In this document: in pieces, positions 43,427-55,309 of the stretch
How the letters are laid out: every line of letters begins with the position of its first letter
How positions within the stretch are numbered: the stretch's first letter is position 1
Notes under the pieces: model-generated
What the model was told of the DNA's origin: nothing
The model's database searches: none
The model's input: the letters and a program-made list of their open reading frames with translations, nothing else
Made by a program: the position numbers and the translations under genes
Origin: Phoronis australis
Lineage: Eukaryota > Phoronida > Phoronidae
Reading direction: 5' to 3'
DNA length: 64,000 bases
NCBI GenBank assembly: GCA_002633005.1
Contig: NMRA01000188.1
Coordinates: 294,921 to 358,920 of the forward strand

Positions 43427-43986
43427 TTAAATCCCTTTTTCGTCATTGTGTCCCAAATCTCCAAACGCCATTTTTGAGACAGGAAGAACGTTCTTATCGG
43501 TAATCAACCCCGAATCAGATGTCCAGTAATAACCGTTGTAATCGCAGTTGCACCGCATATTTCCAATGCATTTATTTTTTGATGCACAAGCACAGCTCCT
43601 GCTACCAGGTGTCGCCCCAGCCCAATAGTCCTGCAAAATGCCGTCACGAAAGTAAAACCCTCCATTTTGACCACCGCCAAGCACAGAGTTAAGGCATTCA
43701 TACAAAGCGTACTGTGTACAGTGATGAGAATTTTCAATAACTTTCATCATTTGTTGAATGGAGTGTGAGTAACTGACTGAAACAACACAGCAGAGAGGGC
43801 ATTCGCAGTTCCCCGCGTCTGCTTTCTCTTCCCTGTCGTGGTGAAATATGGTCACGGCGTCTTCAGTCGGTGCATTCATTTTGCATTCCACTTTAAACCT
43901 CATTAGATCATCTTGCTGGGACCAGTTGTCTAGAAGATACTCGCCGTAATCATTACAACCTGCCCTCTTCCAATCACCGCACGTGG
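43427..43986 (-). CDS. Exon 2 of the PAN/CASPR-like gene (fibrinogen-like domain)
   Basis: Acceptor tttttttgtag-type run on the minus strand. Phase 1 matches exon 1 and forms a Ser codon at the junction. After the TAA at 43427-43429 the same frame continues for nine codons (QLGHLKCYG) and reaches TGA at 43397-43399. Confidence 0.78.
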
Positions 43987-45892
43987 CTACAAAAAACATG
44001 TCGTAAGATGACATCTAATTTTGTCCACCATTTTTGGATTTTGACACGTTACACTAAATGAATGTAGGCGACGTACAGTGACAACGTTATATTGCTATCA
44101 AAAACTCAAAACTTAAAACCTAGCAAACTTAACTGACGTAAAATGGTGATTGGTATTTCCCAGAAGAACCACGTGTGCAGCTTCAGCATAAAATTTGTTT
44201 CTAAATTAAAAATGTTACTATAATTTAAATCGATGTTAATCAATTGACTTTCAGAGTTCGTGAACACCGAGAACGTGTAAAGCAGTCGTTTCGAACGAGA
44301 ACTCGTTTAAACAGTCCAAGAATGTACACAGATTCCTTCAACGATTTTCATATAATCACAGATCATCCGAGAAGTGTTATACGTCGTGGCATTACGTCAC
44401 GGTAATCAATGTGTAACGCAGGTGGCAGACATAATGTCAGGGGGTAAGAGGTGAATGGGGGACAACGGAAAAATGGCGCCTCATGCTGTTTCTGAGGCGG
44501 TGGCGAACTTTCGTCGTTTGGAAATTATCATAACATAGTAAGAGTTGTCCTGGAGAAATTTTGTTCGGCATTTTTTTCGATTTGATCTCAGAGTTAAAGA
44601 GTACACTCCAACAGTTGCTGTGAATAGGAGAAGTTGGAAAACTACTACGAAAAAAATGGAAAATTATAAGATATTTGATGAAGCTTGTAACGACCAAAGT
44701 GAAACGTTACAGTAGCGTAAAGCCTAAAATACAGTCTGGTAGAAAATGTGGGTTATGGGATTTAAGGGAAAAAAATATTCCCAAAACTTTGGATTCAAGT
44801 TGTGCAGAGAACACGGATTATTTTAGACCTGACAAAATGAGCTTCATCAACGAGACTCGAAAGAGAATCATCTTTCATGTAAAAAAGTTTATTTGTGATA
44901 ATCTTGCTGGTTATAATAAATATTTCCTTTCTAGAAATGCTAAAAAGAACGTTTTGAAGTCTAACTGGACTTTGTGGCGGTACAAATTAGAAATTTGGGG
45001 GTTTCTCGTACGAAACAAAGGATATCAGTACAAGTTAAACATTTTAAAGGGCGTGAATAAATGTTCAAATATGTTGCAAACTATATCTGAATGTCATTTT
45101 TTGAAAACTTTAGAGAGAAATTTATGACAATTTTTAAGACTCCATCGATGTGTTTGGTTTTAACGGTAAGAATGATGAGTATGAAAAAATGGCTAAACAC
45201 GAATTTTCACTTCCTAGAAAGGACAGCAAACTCATACATGATCAATAAGTCAATGGCCGAATAATTCTTGAAAAAATTCTTTCACTGTGGTCTGCATATT
45301 ATTAACGTCAAAGAGGTTAAACAGTTTATCCCCGATTCCTAAAAACGAATCATAATAGTAACTGGTGCACATACATGTAACCAGTCGCGTGGATAAGCCA
45401 ATGAAGACGCGTCTAGGGCATTGGGGTAAATTATTATCTTGACTGGGGGAACGTTTAGCCAATGGGTAGCCTAAGCGACATTTTAACGAAACACTTAGCC
45501 TACTTGTACGTATGTATTGAATCAATATCTCAAACGAATGGGTAAAAAGTTTCACACTTACAGAATACTGGAATTGCCCAATAGGCCCATTCAGGTGACA
45601 ATGCCGACATTTGGTTGGCATGGTTACAACTTGGTTTGCATAATTCACACAGCCTTTGGTTCGGAGAGTAGTTCACCGCGATGCAGGACCAGGGGTTTGT
45701 GCGTCGTTTAGTGGAGCACATCAGTAGACATGCTGATAAGGATATGTTAAAACGTCTTGAAAACACGGCGTCGGTGTTCCTGCAGTCAACTGTCTGTACG
45801 AACCAATCGTTGCTATAGACGGGTTGGAGCAAAATCAGATGGTACGCGTAAAATAAAATACAACGTTTATGGACATTTATGTACGCAAACAT
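43427..45892 (-). CDS. Secreted PAN/apple plus CASPR-type fibrinogen-like domain protein
   Basis: Two exons on the minus strand: 45892-45562 and 43986-43427, 296 codons. The ATG at 45890-45892 starts a signal peptide (about residues 1-27). Residues 37-90 have the Cys spacing of a PAN/apple domain (C37, C55, C59, C70, C82, with C85 and C89). After the intron, residues 113-296 resemble the fibrinogen-like domain of contactin-associated proteins (CGDW...GCNDYGEYLLD, FKVECKM, a Cys-rich CACASKNKC / CNCDYNGYYWTSDSGL stretch, then LPVSKM). No laminin G, EGF or transmembrane part is visible. Such proteins are usually extracellular adhesion or lectin-like factors; the role here is unknown. The frame is stopped by TAA at 43427-43429, nine codons before the conserved domain end. 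Confidence 0.75.
43987..45561 (-). other. Intron of the PAN/CASPR-like gene
   Basis: Contains a 150-codon open frame on the plus strand (44675-45127) with Lys/Asn-rich composition and no recognisable domain. I treat it as chance in AT-rich DNA. Confidence 0.5.
45562..45892 (-). CDS. Exon 1 of the PAN/CASPR-like gene (signal peptide and PAN)
   Basis: Ends at a GTAAGT donor on the minus strand after 110 codons plus one base. The open frame extends upstream to 45922, but its first codon there is GTG; the first ATG is at 45892 and is followed directly by the hydrophobic leader. Confidence 0.75.
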
Positions 45893-45922
45893 TTCCGGTT
45901 TTTCCCTGCCTGCTGTTTTCAC

Positions 45923-48900
45923 GACGAAAATATAGTTTGGTCTGGCTAAAATCGAAGCGGCAAAACTAATTTATAGGTTACCAAACTTTGTTTAATTTGG
46001 CGAATGCCACAATCACATGTTGTTGAACACAGACAGAGCGGCGAATGGATTAGTTCTATCGATGATATACGATATGACGCAAATATTTGTAAGAGATGGT
46101 GAATATTCAACAGGGATTTTTTGCAGTGAAGTTGTGTTGTTAAAATGACGTTGCTTCATTCTAAGTTTGATAAAACACGAGATAGAGACTTGAATGGTTT
46201 CAAAATTGAAAAACGATACCTCGTGAGTACCTACACATATGTTGAAGACAAAAGCGTCAACATACAGTAGACTCTAAATCGTGTTTTGTGCAAATCATCA
46301 ACTTGGAAAATGCCTCGTTGACAATTATCGAGGAAACAGGTTCGAGGAAATAGGCCTACCGACCGTCGTGTTCACGCGATCTAATCCAATGCAAACAAAC
46401 AAACGTGGATAGGTTCTAGTACTGTACAGTTAGCTCACTCAGTAGACACACGTTGATGCACACAATGCGGAACTGTTGATCACCAAGACGGCTATTTAGA
46501 TCGGTTAGTTTCGTGTACACTTGATGTGCAACGATCGCAACTGTTACAGCTGAGGCATGCACCGTAGTTGCAAGAGAGTGCAGCGAACGTGAACAAGGCA
46601 TACGTGCTCAACAGTGTATGGCGATATCTCGCGTGGATTTGCGTGATCTTGCGTTTCTCTAAATTTGCTCGGAGACGACGGTTGGTCGACAAAGTAAGCC
46701 TAGTACACGAATTGAACTTTAAGGAAAAATTCACCAGTTTGTCGTGTGAGGTTTCAGGAAACAGTGCGGCTGTAAAAAAGGTTTACCAGTAACACCACTG
46801 GAGCGTTATTTGCATCCGACATCATCAAACGCGACGTGGTCCACTGTAATTCGCTAGATCATCTCCCCGCAAGCGACGCTTCGTGCCTCAATAACTCAAA
46901 GATCTTCGGATTGACCTTTAATTGTTACCGGGCTCGAAATATGCTCTTTGGAAGGCTGACCTTTTCGCCTTCTAACCATTTCATACCTCCTTAAAAAACC
47001 ACCATTGCCACGGAATGCAACTCTCCGCAGAGATTTTGCTGGTCCAGTACATCTAATGTGTTCCTATCGTTCATGCTAAGATTCAACCACCGTATTAATT
47101 TTTGCTTTTCTAGCCGTTTACGACGTTCCCTTTGAATTTAATTTTCCTAGTGAGCGGCTGTTCCATGAACAAGTGATTACGTCATTTTACATGAAATTTG
47201 TACGGCTGTTCTTGTTGTTTTCCATTCTGATTCTGCCTTCTGTGACTCAAGGATTTGCACCGATGGAACCGCTAAACGACACTTTGATAACTTACTGACG
47301 CAGCGACCGATCTCGTTCTCGTCCAAATTCTGTACTCTACAGCAGTAACTTGTCAAATTTTCATCGAGTCTTCGCTTTTTCTTTTATCATATACTGAGGA
47401 GATAAGCCCTTGTCTACTGTACGGCCGTCTTCGGTCAGCACCACCAGGGTCGTCGGGCTATTTCAATGCACTGCAAGTAGGTGCCGTCAATTGTAGTTTT
47501 AACTACAATTGACGGCATATTTAAAAATATGCTTCAAACCTAACTAAAGAAATTGTCAATTTCTTACAAACCACGAAAACACAGTGAGTTCTGCAGTGTT
47601 ACAGTTATGGTCAATGCTAATAATAATTTCAAGAAGCCTATCATACCCAACATTAACAAGAAATGCATTTCCGGCAGTATTGCCGACTTCGGTCGACTAC
47701 TGTCGACCCTGGGGCTCAGGTGGAGGTGATGCTTTTTAATACATTTATTGCCCACGTATTATGGAAAGACTTGTCCGAGGTTGGGCGACTCAGATTTAGC
47801 CTTTAAAATGCAGTAAAAACAATATTTAGGGATCAATGAATGTAAATTAACATGGAAAAGAGAAGGGGGGGGGGGTGACCTTCATGCACCTCTCATACAC
47901 TCGTTCACACTGTGCTTAATGACGAAACAGCTAATACATGTAGTCTAAAGGCTTACATACCACATCAATATAGATATATACTCAAACATAAATAAAAATA
48001 AAACGATACGAAAATTCCTATCGCGTAGCAACAATATGCCCTAATTATTTAAATATCAACAAAACAAAAACTTAGAAAAACGGTTGATTTCTGTACATTT
48101 CTAGGATAACAACTAAAGACATGCGAGCAGACTTCTCCATTTATTCAAATTTGTGCCAGAGGTATCTGTTAGAGTAGACCTTATAAAGGCGTTTAATTTC
48201 AGTTTAAAAGTGTTAAAAATCAGAGGTTTGTTTTCACTTTCTTGCCGAGTAATAGAAGAAAAGTGTGAGTGTGTTGGTACATAACTATCGCCTTTTTGTA
48301 CAAATGCATGTGAAATGGAGTTTTTAACCCAATCCTTATCACAATGTATGTTACCCTTCACACTTTTCAAGGTTTAATTGTTGGCCAGAAAAGTTTCCAG
48401 ATAATTTTATAAATGCAAAACATGTTTTTTTCCGAAATTCTCATCTTGGATGAACAAAATAGTGTCATCTGCGAAGTGCATTATTTTGATTTCCTTATTA
48501 CAAATTTTTAAACCGTGAAAAATTATTATTGTTTCTTAGGAAGTGTGACATGATCTCTGCACAAAATACAAATAATAGACTTGACTGCTGATATCCCTGT
48601 CGCAGTCTTCTTTCAAAATCAAAATAGTAAGTGGTGAATCTATTATTTAGAGCACAAGAAGAGATATTATAATACATTTTTTTTATTTTACTTATTACTT
48701 TTTGTCCCAAATTGAAAGCTTTTAAGGTTTATAATAGGATGTCTAGATATAAAGTATCTTAGGCTTTCATGAAAAATCGAATTTGACTTTTAATTTTTTG
48801 TTTACAATGCTCCATCACATCTAAAATAATCGAATACATTGACCGATACACCTTTTGTGTAATGACGTCTGGTGGGGTATGAATCAGATTTTCCTTGTAT

Positions 48901-49240
48901 TTGTCATGTTTTATATGGCCTTTGTGATCAATTCATAATCACAAGTCAGGACGGAGATTAGTCTCCAATTAAATACAAATTAAAATTCTTCACTATTTTT
49001 GCTGTTGGGTATAAAAGTGATGGCACGTTGTCGCTGTGATTTAGACAATTCGCCTCTTTAGAAGCTATAATAGTCTCTACACACTCATGTTTTATTTCCT
49101 CCCAGAATGTCTCACAAAACTCATATGAAATTCCGCCATTAAAAAGTGGCGCTGATTCATGATCATTTGGGGCCGCTGTGATTACAAGTTAGTTGAATGT
49201 CACTTCGCTACAAAATGTATTTGAGTAGAAATACATTTTT
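45923..49240. other. Intergenic, no gene recognised
   Basis: AT-rich sequence with short frames only. It holds a strong hairpin (47482-47517) and a run of G (about 47863-47875). Confidence 0.5.
47482..47517. repeat. Perfect 17-bp inverted repeat with 2-base loop
   Basis: Left arm tgccgtcaattgtagtt (47482-47498), spacer tt, right arm its exact reverse complement (47501-47517). Too tight for a miRNA precursor. Confidence 0.85.
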
Positions 49241-49264
49241 GTCAAAATTATAAGGGAATATGCT

Positions 49265-49626
49265 TTCTCTTGTTTCTGCCACAGTTATATTATTTTCGGG
49301 TTAAGCATGGAACTCTCAAAGACAATAGGAAGACAGGTAGCGTTCATCTGCACTGTCAATTGACCCAAGACAGTACACACAGTACAACAACGCACGACAT
49401 AGTCCAGCAGTCTTCATATGTTAATGAACCGGAGCAATGTCTTAATAAGCAGAAGATTGCGGAGTTAAAAAACGCAAATAATATTAAACGGATGCCTTGT
49501 GTCAGTCACGAGTGTCCATCATATTTGTTTTCTTCGGAGCACATGAAAAACAAGGTCCGCCAGTGGCCGACCAATGAGAATTCTCTCCGTAAACCTCTTA
49601 CAGGATCCTTAAAAAATGTTATATGA
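49265..49626 (+). CDS. Weak candidate terminal exon of an unknown protein
   Basis: A strong pyrimidine-rich acceptor (ctcttgtttctgccacag, ending near 49285) opens a frame of about 114 codons to TGA at 49624-49626. The product is hydrophilic with no known domain; it contains SSYVNEP, which fits a tyrosine motif of the YxN type, and several Cys. No upstream exon was found, so this may be chance. The open frame before the acceptor starts with a non-ATG codon. Confidence 0.2.
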
Positions 49627-50896
49627 AGATGACAACAGGAAAAGACGACTTGCGGACGGTTTCGACTATCGCTGTGCCCCTTAGTGGCATTTTTTTTCTT
49701 TTCCCTCTGTATTTGAAGTTTATTGACGGATTTTTTATCACAGATTTATATTATAGGTTTCGACAATCGAGGCGGTACCCTTGAGGTACCCCTGTCTATC
49801 AGCCAAACCACTCTAAGGATCATGAAAATTGGAATATATGTTCCAACTGGGAAAGAGGTGGCTGGCGATGATTTCGTATGGTACTCCAACTACTGTGGCG
49901 CTTCCTAGTGGCAGCTCTTTTTGCACTCGTCGCTTTATCTCCTAAACCCTCTGCTGGACCATAGTTCTTTAAAGCATTTTTATGACGTGTTTTGATGGAT
50001 TTGACCATAAACATCACATAGACCGAGTGCTACACAGGACAAAAATGGCGCAAAACACTGGGTGCCCTACAGCATCAGTCACAAAATCGGCGGGCTCGCA
50101 GTGTTACAGTATGCTTGCAGCCAAAGAGTTAAGATTTTTGGTCCTGCCATTGAGTCATGGTTTTTTTGGTTCGTCCATGGAGTTTAGAGGTTCTGCCACT
50201 AGGTTTTTATGTTCTGCCACCATAGTTTAAGCGGATAGATAATGCGTTGTTTCCACATCTGTCTTGGTGATTGAGACCATATAAGATCAATTAAAAGATA
50301 ATTATTGACCAGAATTTGCTGTTATCCAATGTTGATGCTTTTTGTTAATTGTACTTAAGTAAATATTTGGTATCAATGACAAACATATGTATTTTTACCT
50401 GTTCTGAAAAATCACATCCCCGAACCTACACGCTAGCCATCAAAATCAGTACATCTAAGTGAATAATGTATTCTCTGTTGAAATATATACTGCAAAATCA
50501 GATTTCTTCTCTTGTATTAAAACAAACATATCCTTGCAAAGTCTGTACTTATGTTTAAGTTGATATTGGAAATTTTGTGGATTTGCACTGTTTGCTTATG
50601 AGCTCTTTGTTTTTTGACTCAAAACTTGCGCAAAAACTAAAGTGTATAGTAACCAAAATATCAAACCTGTGCGACTGAATTGCGCATCCGACCTATACCC
50701 AAAATACAAAATTTCCCATGAAACCGAGTGGAAATATACCCAACCGAGCCGGTGTAGCATTAAATAATGACCCCGTGGAAATTGACCCCGGCTAGTTTTT
50801 TCACAGGGTCTAAATTTATTGTGAAAAATTTTTAGCCCATGAAAAAAATGACCTCACTTCCGTGAAAACCCGTTGTGTCATTACTCAACGGTTCCA

Positions 50897-51301
50897 GGGC
50901 GGATCCAGAAATTTTATTTAGGGGGGCCAAGGCAGAGGATCACATGCGCGCACCCAGCCTAAAATATAGAGGGGGCTTGAATTTCGCGGTCATGTGGGTC
51001 TTTTACTGGAGCAAGAAGACGAATACTAAAAAACGGGGTACTAGGTTCAACTCCATGTATTGTACATTCGCGAAGAATTCCTGTGGTCTTTTGTCTCGTT
51101 TCCTCGGACCTTTTGTTTCTCTGCTAAGAAGGACCTTTTTGCCCACTTGGTCAAATGGGGGGGGCTCATTTGAGCCCCCCTCCCCCCTGTGCGCGCGCAT
51201 GTATTACCCAGGAATTTGCCCGTCGGACTTTTGCACCCCCGAACTGTCAAATGGAATCTGGGAGAATTTTAGCGGGGTCTTGGCCCCCTCTAAATCCGCC
51301 A
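50897..51301. repeat. Dispersed element with GGCGGAT ends, copy B
   Basis: Starts gggcggatccaga and ends ctctaaatccgcc, inverted to each other. Its right part (51199-51301) is the reverse complement of the left part of the intron-1 element at 12 kb, roughly three quarters identical by eye. Open frames of 65-152 codons over it are repeat-derived. Confidence 0.55.
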
Positions 51302-51781
51302 CTGTGTTCCTCCGCAACTGCAGATTGGGATAAGCAGACACGATTCCCGCAATTGGCGATCTTGTAACGATGTTCGATACAAGGATGTTTAGGCCTGGGG
51401 TCACCTGAGTAACGCTCGGCAAGAGAAATCTTGCTTTTTCAATATATGCCGAAATTAGGCCGACTAGGAATACAATGTGGGAAGCTGGGCTGAAGCGAAA
51501 ACAATTACAATTTTGAGCACATAATTACACGGTGTGGTTATACTAAAAAACGCCGACAAGTGCCTGGTGTTTGATCGGGGGCGACATCAGATCCGTGAGA
51601 GAGAAATACCGTGCGTGAGAGAAGAATGTTTGTCCGTTGGCAATCCCGAGCGATGCACAGGAGAGGAATTGATTCAGTGTTCTTTGATTTTTACATTACG
51701 GAGTTCTCCCGTTTAGGTTGTATATCACAAGTTGGGCGGATGACCGCTGTAGCCAATATCTTACACTGACGACTGATTTAA

Positions 51782-51822
51782 TCCATCCCTAATTGCCAGA
51801 AGTTCTGGCAATTAGGGATGGA
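51782..51822. repeat. Perfect 20-bp inverted repeat with 1-base centre
   Basis: Left arm tccatccctaattgccagaa (51782-51801), centre g, right arm the exact reverse complement (51803-51822). No homology to the 47.48 kb hairpin beyond shape and the shared word aattg. Confidence 0.85.
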
Positions 51823-54093
51823 GGGTCAGCTCTCTTTTGTTTGATAGTTGCTCTAATCTCCAAGAAGATCATATCTTATTGACTCGCTGGGCTGTGGTGT
51901 TAAAAATAAGTTAAGTTATAAATTTTTTGAACATAAACCAATGATATTTCTAAATTCTCCATCAAATACTGGTCATGCTTAAAGTTTTTGAATCACCAAA
52001 ATCGCCCAAGTATACAATCGAAGTTAAGATTATCGCTCACAACCGCTGTTCGTCTGGTTAAGTCACGGAACGAGATAACGACCTAATGAACTTTAAAACC
52101 CTGTCAATTATTTATATGAACCCAATGAGGTCATTTTTCACAGCAGTTTACATTAAATTTAGACCCCATTAAAAGCGACCCGGGTCCTATTTTAATTTAC
52201 AAAGTTACCCGCGGTCATTGTTCAACACTCAGTGAAAAGGCTTTATTGGGGTACCACGAAAGTACGTCCCGAGTGAGCGGCACGTCTCCTAGATATAATG
52301 TATTTGTATCGAGCGACACGAATTAAATGATAAATTCGCTCGATCTTAGTGGTTTCTCTTGAAAAAAACGAAAAAATGAAACGTTGGCAGTGGACTGACA
52401 GGCGTGCAGCCGCTCAGGTCACTCGAAAATCTGCCACTGGTTGCGATCTCCTAATAGTTTGGTATTTTCTCAATCGACTGATTAACTCTGAAAAACGCAT
52501 TAAGAGTGACTCCATATAAAAACCAACAGGTAGAGTCTATACCCAGTATCACCGATTTTTTTGAAACTTTGCACATGAGTTTGCTTTGTTGAGATGTAGA
52601 AAAACCTCTCTTTCTAAGAATTTTCTTTCATTATTTTTCTTTTTATGACCTGTACCTCCATTTTGCAACAAAATTGGGCGTCGAAGTAGGCATGTTTGAA
52701 TGCATTTTACTAGCATGTGTGGTAAGGACAAAACAAATGAATAATACGAATTGAAAGGGCAATGGCTGAATAATTTAATGACATAACTTTCAAAATCCAT
52801 TTTTAAATTTGTACGTTTTGAATTTGTGAGGCAAAAACGGCTATTTTTTAGGTTTTCACTGAAGCCATTTTCGGCCAAACTTGGCACTCTGTAGCAGCCA
52901 TAACGCACCTTTCCTGAAATTGACTTTATAATATTTTGTTTCGTCATTCCTAACCTGTTCATAATCTAAAATAAAAAATCTTGTAGTTTTTGCGTACGAA
53001 GCATTACACGAATTGCTCTTCGTCCTTTTGCATGTTCTCAGTTGCCTCTGCTGCCAACAGGGGGCTCTTGGAACATATAATTAGCTTGCGAAACACGACA
53101 TAAAAAACCTTGTATTTTGGAGAAAAGTCAGAGAGCATTATTAATTACCATTCTATGAAAACGGCATTGATGATTATTGCTTATTACATAAAATATGTAA
53201 CGTAAATCAACTGGCATGCGTGGTTCTAAATGATAGATGGCACTGTTTTTGTTTACGTAGAGACTGAAGACGCATCTAGAATAAGAGCAGTAACACGAGG
53301 ACCTTGCTATAATTCAAGACTTCGCGAGATATTGCCCTGCATTTTAAATGAGAACACGTGGTTTTGGATAAATTTCAGAGAGGTTCTAGTGTTACTGAAC
53401 TCACCCCTGCCTTGTTTTCTATCTGCCTTGTTCGTGCCACAGGCAAAGGAAGGCACCCAAGGTGGATATGGCCCCCTAGTGTTCAGTGCAAAAATCCTTC
53501 AACTTGTCAATAGTCATTGTAACTTTGGGTTCATATTGTAATGTTCCTGCTGGTTGCTACAAATTTTAGTCGCCACCAGTCGCCAGAAATCTGGTGTTCC
53601 CTCCACACACCGGGCACCCTAACGCTGAATATTTCTGTCAGTGTGATCATAAGTGGTATAAAAAGGTACACAGTCACAGTCAATAGAAAATAATTCACGA
53701 GAGACAATTTTATTAATGACTCATTCATGACAGACATGAAGTAAAAAGAAGTAACGGTCTCGACTTCATATATCACACATCTTTGACTGGTATGCTACAA
53801 AACAAGGCTACATTGAGCTCATTTACCACTTCATTCAGTAAATCTGACGATATAACAGCACCTTCAGCAGAAATTGCATCGTCAAAAACATTGCTGAAAA
53901 AATCCACCAATCTGCGATTCACTTAATATAACAGGTAAACACTTTACCAGTGGGTTCTCGTAATGTTTTCTCCATTTTGGCACTTCCGAGGGTGAACGTT
54001 TTTACCTGACTTATCGCCTTCATCGAATATGTTCGTCAGAAAGTTCTTAACCTTTGCTGAAAATCTTGTTGACCTTTTACCTTTTTTCAATGA

Positions 54094-55044
54094 CTAACCT
54101 ATTGCTTCAGCATACGTGTCATCCAAATAGTACTCTGAGGCTGCCTCAAATGACGCTCCGGTTCTTGCATCTGAATGCATTTCTGACCACTGGCGTGCGA
54201 TGTGGTCATACGTGGTTTCCTTCTGTAAATGTTCAGTGTGGTTACCCACATCCAAATGCTGACCTAGTTCTGCGTCTGTAGAGAAAATTTTCGAGTAACC
54301 TTGCTGGGTACATGGGAACTTTTGTTGAGGCTCTTCACTAGATACAATGCCAACCTTAACTCTTGGTGTTGAAAATCCGCCATGTCTAGAGATGTTAGAG
54401 TATTTTAGAGAAATAGGTTTCCCATTTTCACAGCATTTGTAAGAGCTTATCGTCACCTACATGGGATGATTTCCACACGCGAATTCCTTGGGTGGAATAG
54501 TGGGAATTTGGGAATGTGCTTATACCATGAACTGAGTATTTTGGAAAAGACTTTGTAGCATTGACTGAACATGCATACACATAACATCCCTTCACACGGC
54601 CACTGGAAAGTAATGCTTCTTTCAAAACCAGGCTACAAAATACTTTGCGTGTTGTTTGAGTGGAGCAATCTTGCGATCACAGAGATCCTTTTCATTCTGA
54701 CTTTCGCTAATGTCATATCTCGAAACAGAAATGCCGGTAGAATTTGACAAGGCTGCTACGTTCAGGAGGAGAGGAGCAGAGTGGTAACATCCAGCATTAC
54801 CTGACTCTTCCATGACTGGTCCTTTTCAGTCAGAAATTCACCGACTCTGGGTAGTAACGAGTGCGTACTCTGGCACAGGCCTTGCTTTGTGAGGTAGTTT
54901 CCTGTATCTCAAATGTTCAGTGGTGTCTTTGACATAACTCACTAAAGCACAAAGCTTTTGTGATCGGATTCTTTGCAGAATAAACTCTAAAGGAACATGA
55001 AGGCCCATCGACATCGTCCGCCATTTTGTCTTTTCAAAATGCAC
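54094..55044 (-). pseudogene. Degraded copy of a C2H2-containing multi-copy protein
   Basis: Four minus-strand segments (55044-54838, 54813-54622, 54625-54428, 54456-54094) read as consecutive parts of one protein: VSRYDISESQNEKDLCDRK, then KEALLSSG.VKGC, then GISTFPN...GIRVWKSSHVG, then a C2H2-like piece ending in LGQHLDVGNH. They are broken by a TGA at 54838-54840 and by frame changes near 54622 and 54440. From memory this pattern belongs to a widespread, high-copy family in marine invertebrates of unknown function; that is not verified here. The second zinc-finger Cys is replaced by Tyr, so even the finger looks dead. Confidence 0.5.
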
Positions 55045-55309
55045 TTGCTTCTTTCAAAACCAGTCATTACAAATATTAATCCTCACTCGTTTAATCTTAA
55101 AGCCATTTATTTCCATNGTCTTTGACATAACTCACTAAAGCACAAAGCTTTTGTGATCGGATTTTTTGCAGAATAAACTCTAAAGGAACATGAGGGCCCA
55201 TCGACATCGTCCGCCATTTTGTCTTTTCAAAATGCACTTGCTTCTTTCAATACCAGTCATTACAAATATTAATCCTCACTCGTTTAATCTTAAAGCCATT
55301 TATTTCCAT
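54925..55309. repeat. 192-bp duplication across a single-n gap
   Basis: 54925-55116 and 55118-55309 are the same length and differ at about three positions (for example gattctttgc and gattttttgc). The single n at 55117 separates them. Best explained as overlapping contig ends from two alleles that were not merged. Confidence 0.85.

Larger units (their letters stand above)
49627..54093. other. Intergenic region with repeats, no gene recognised
   Basis: Contains the 50.9 kb dispersed element and the 51.78 kb hairpin. The open frame at 52549-52962 (-), 137 codons, has no domain and is not called. The rest is AT-rich and unremarkable. Confidence 0.5.

Noticed and set aside
44675-45127. 150-codon plus-strand frame
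   Set aside because: Lies in the intron of the minus-strand PAN/CASPR-like gene, has no domain and has Lys/Asn-rich AT-driven composition.
47482-47517. miRNA precursor
   Set aside because: The loop is only two bases and the stem is perfect and short, unlike a pre-miRNA.
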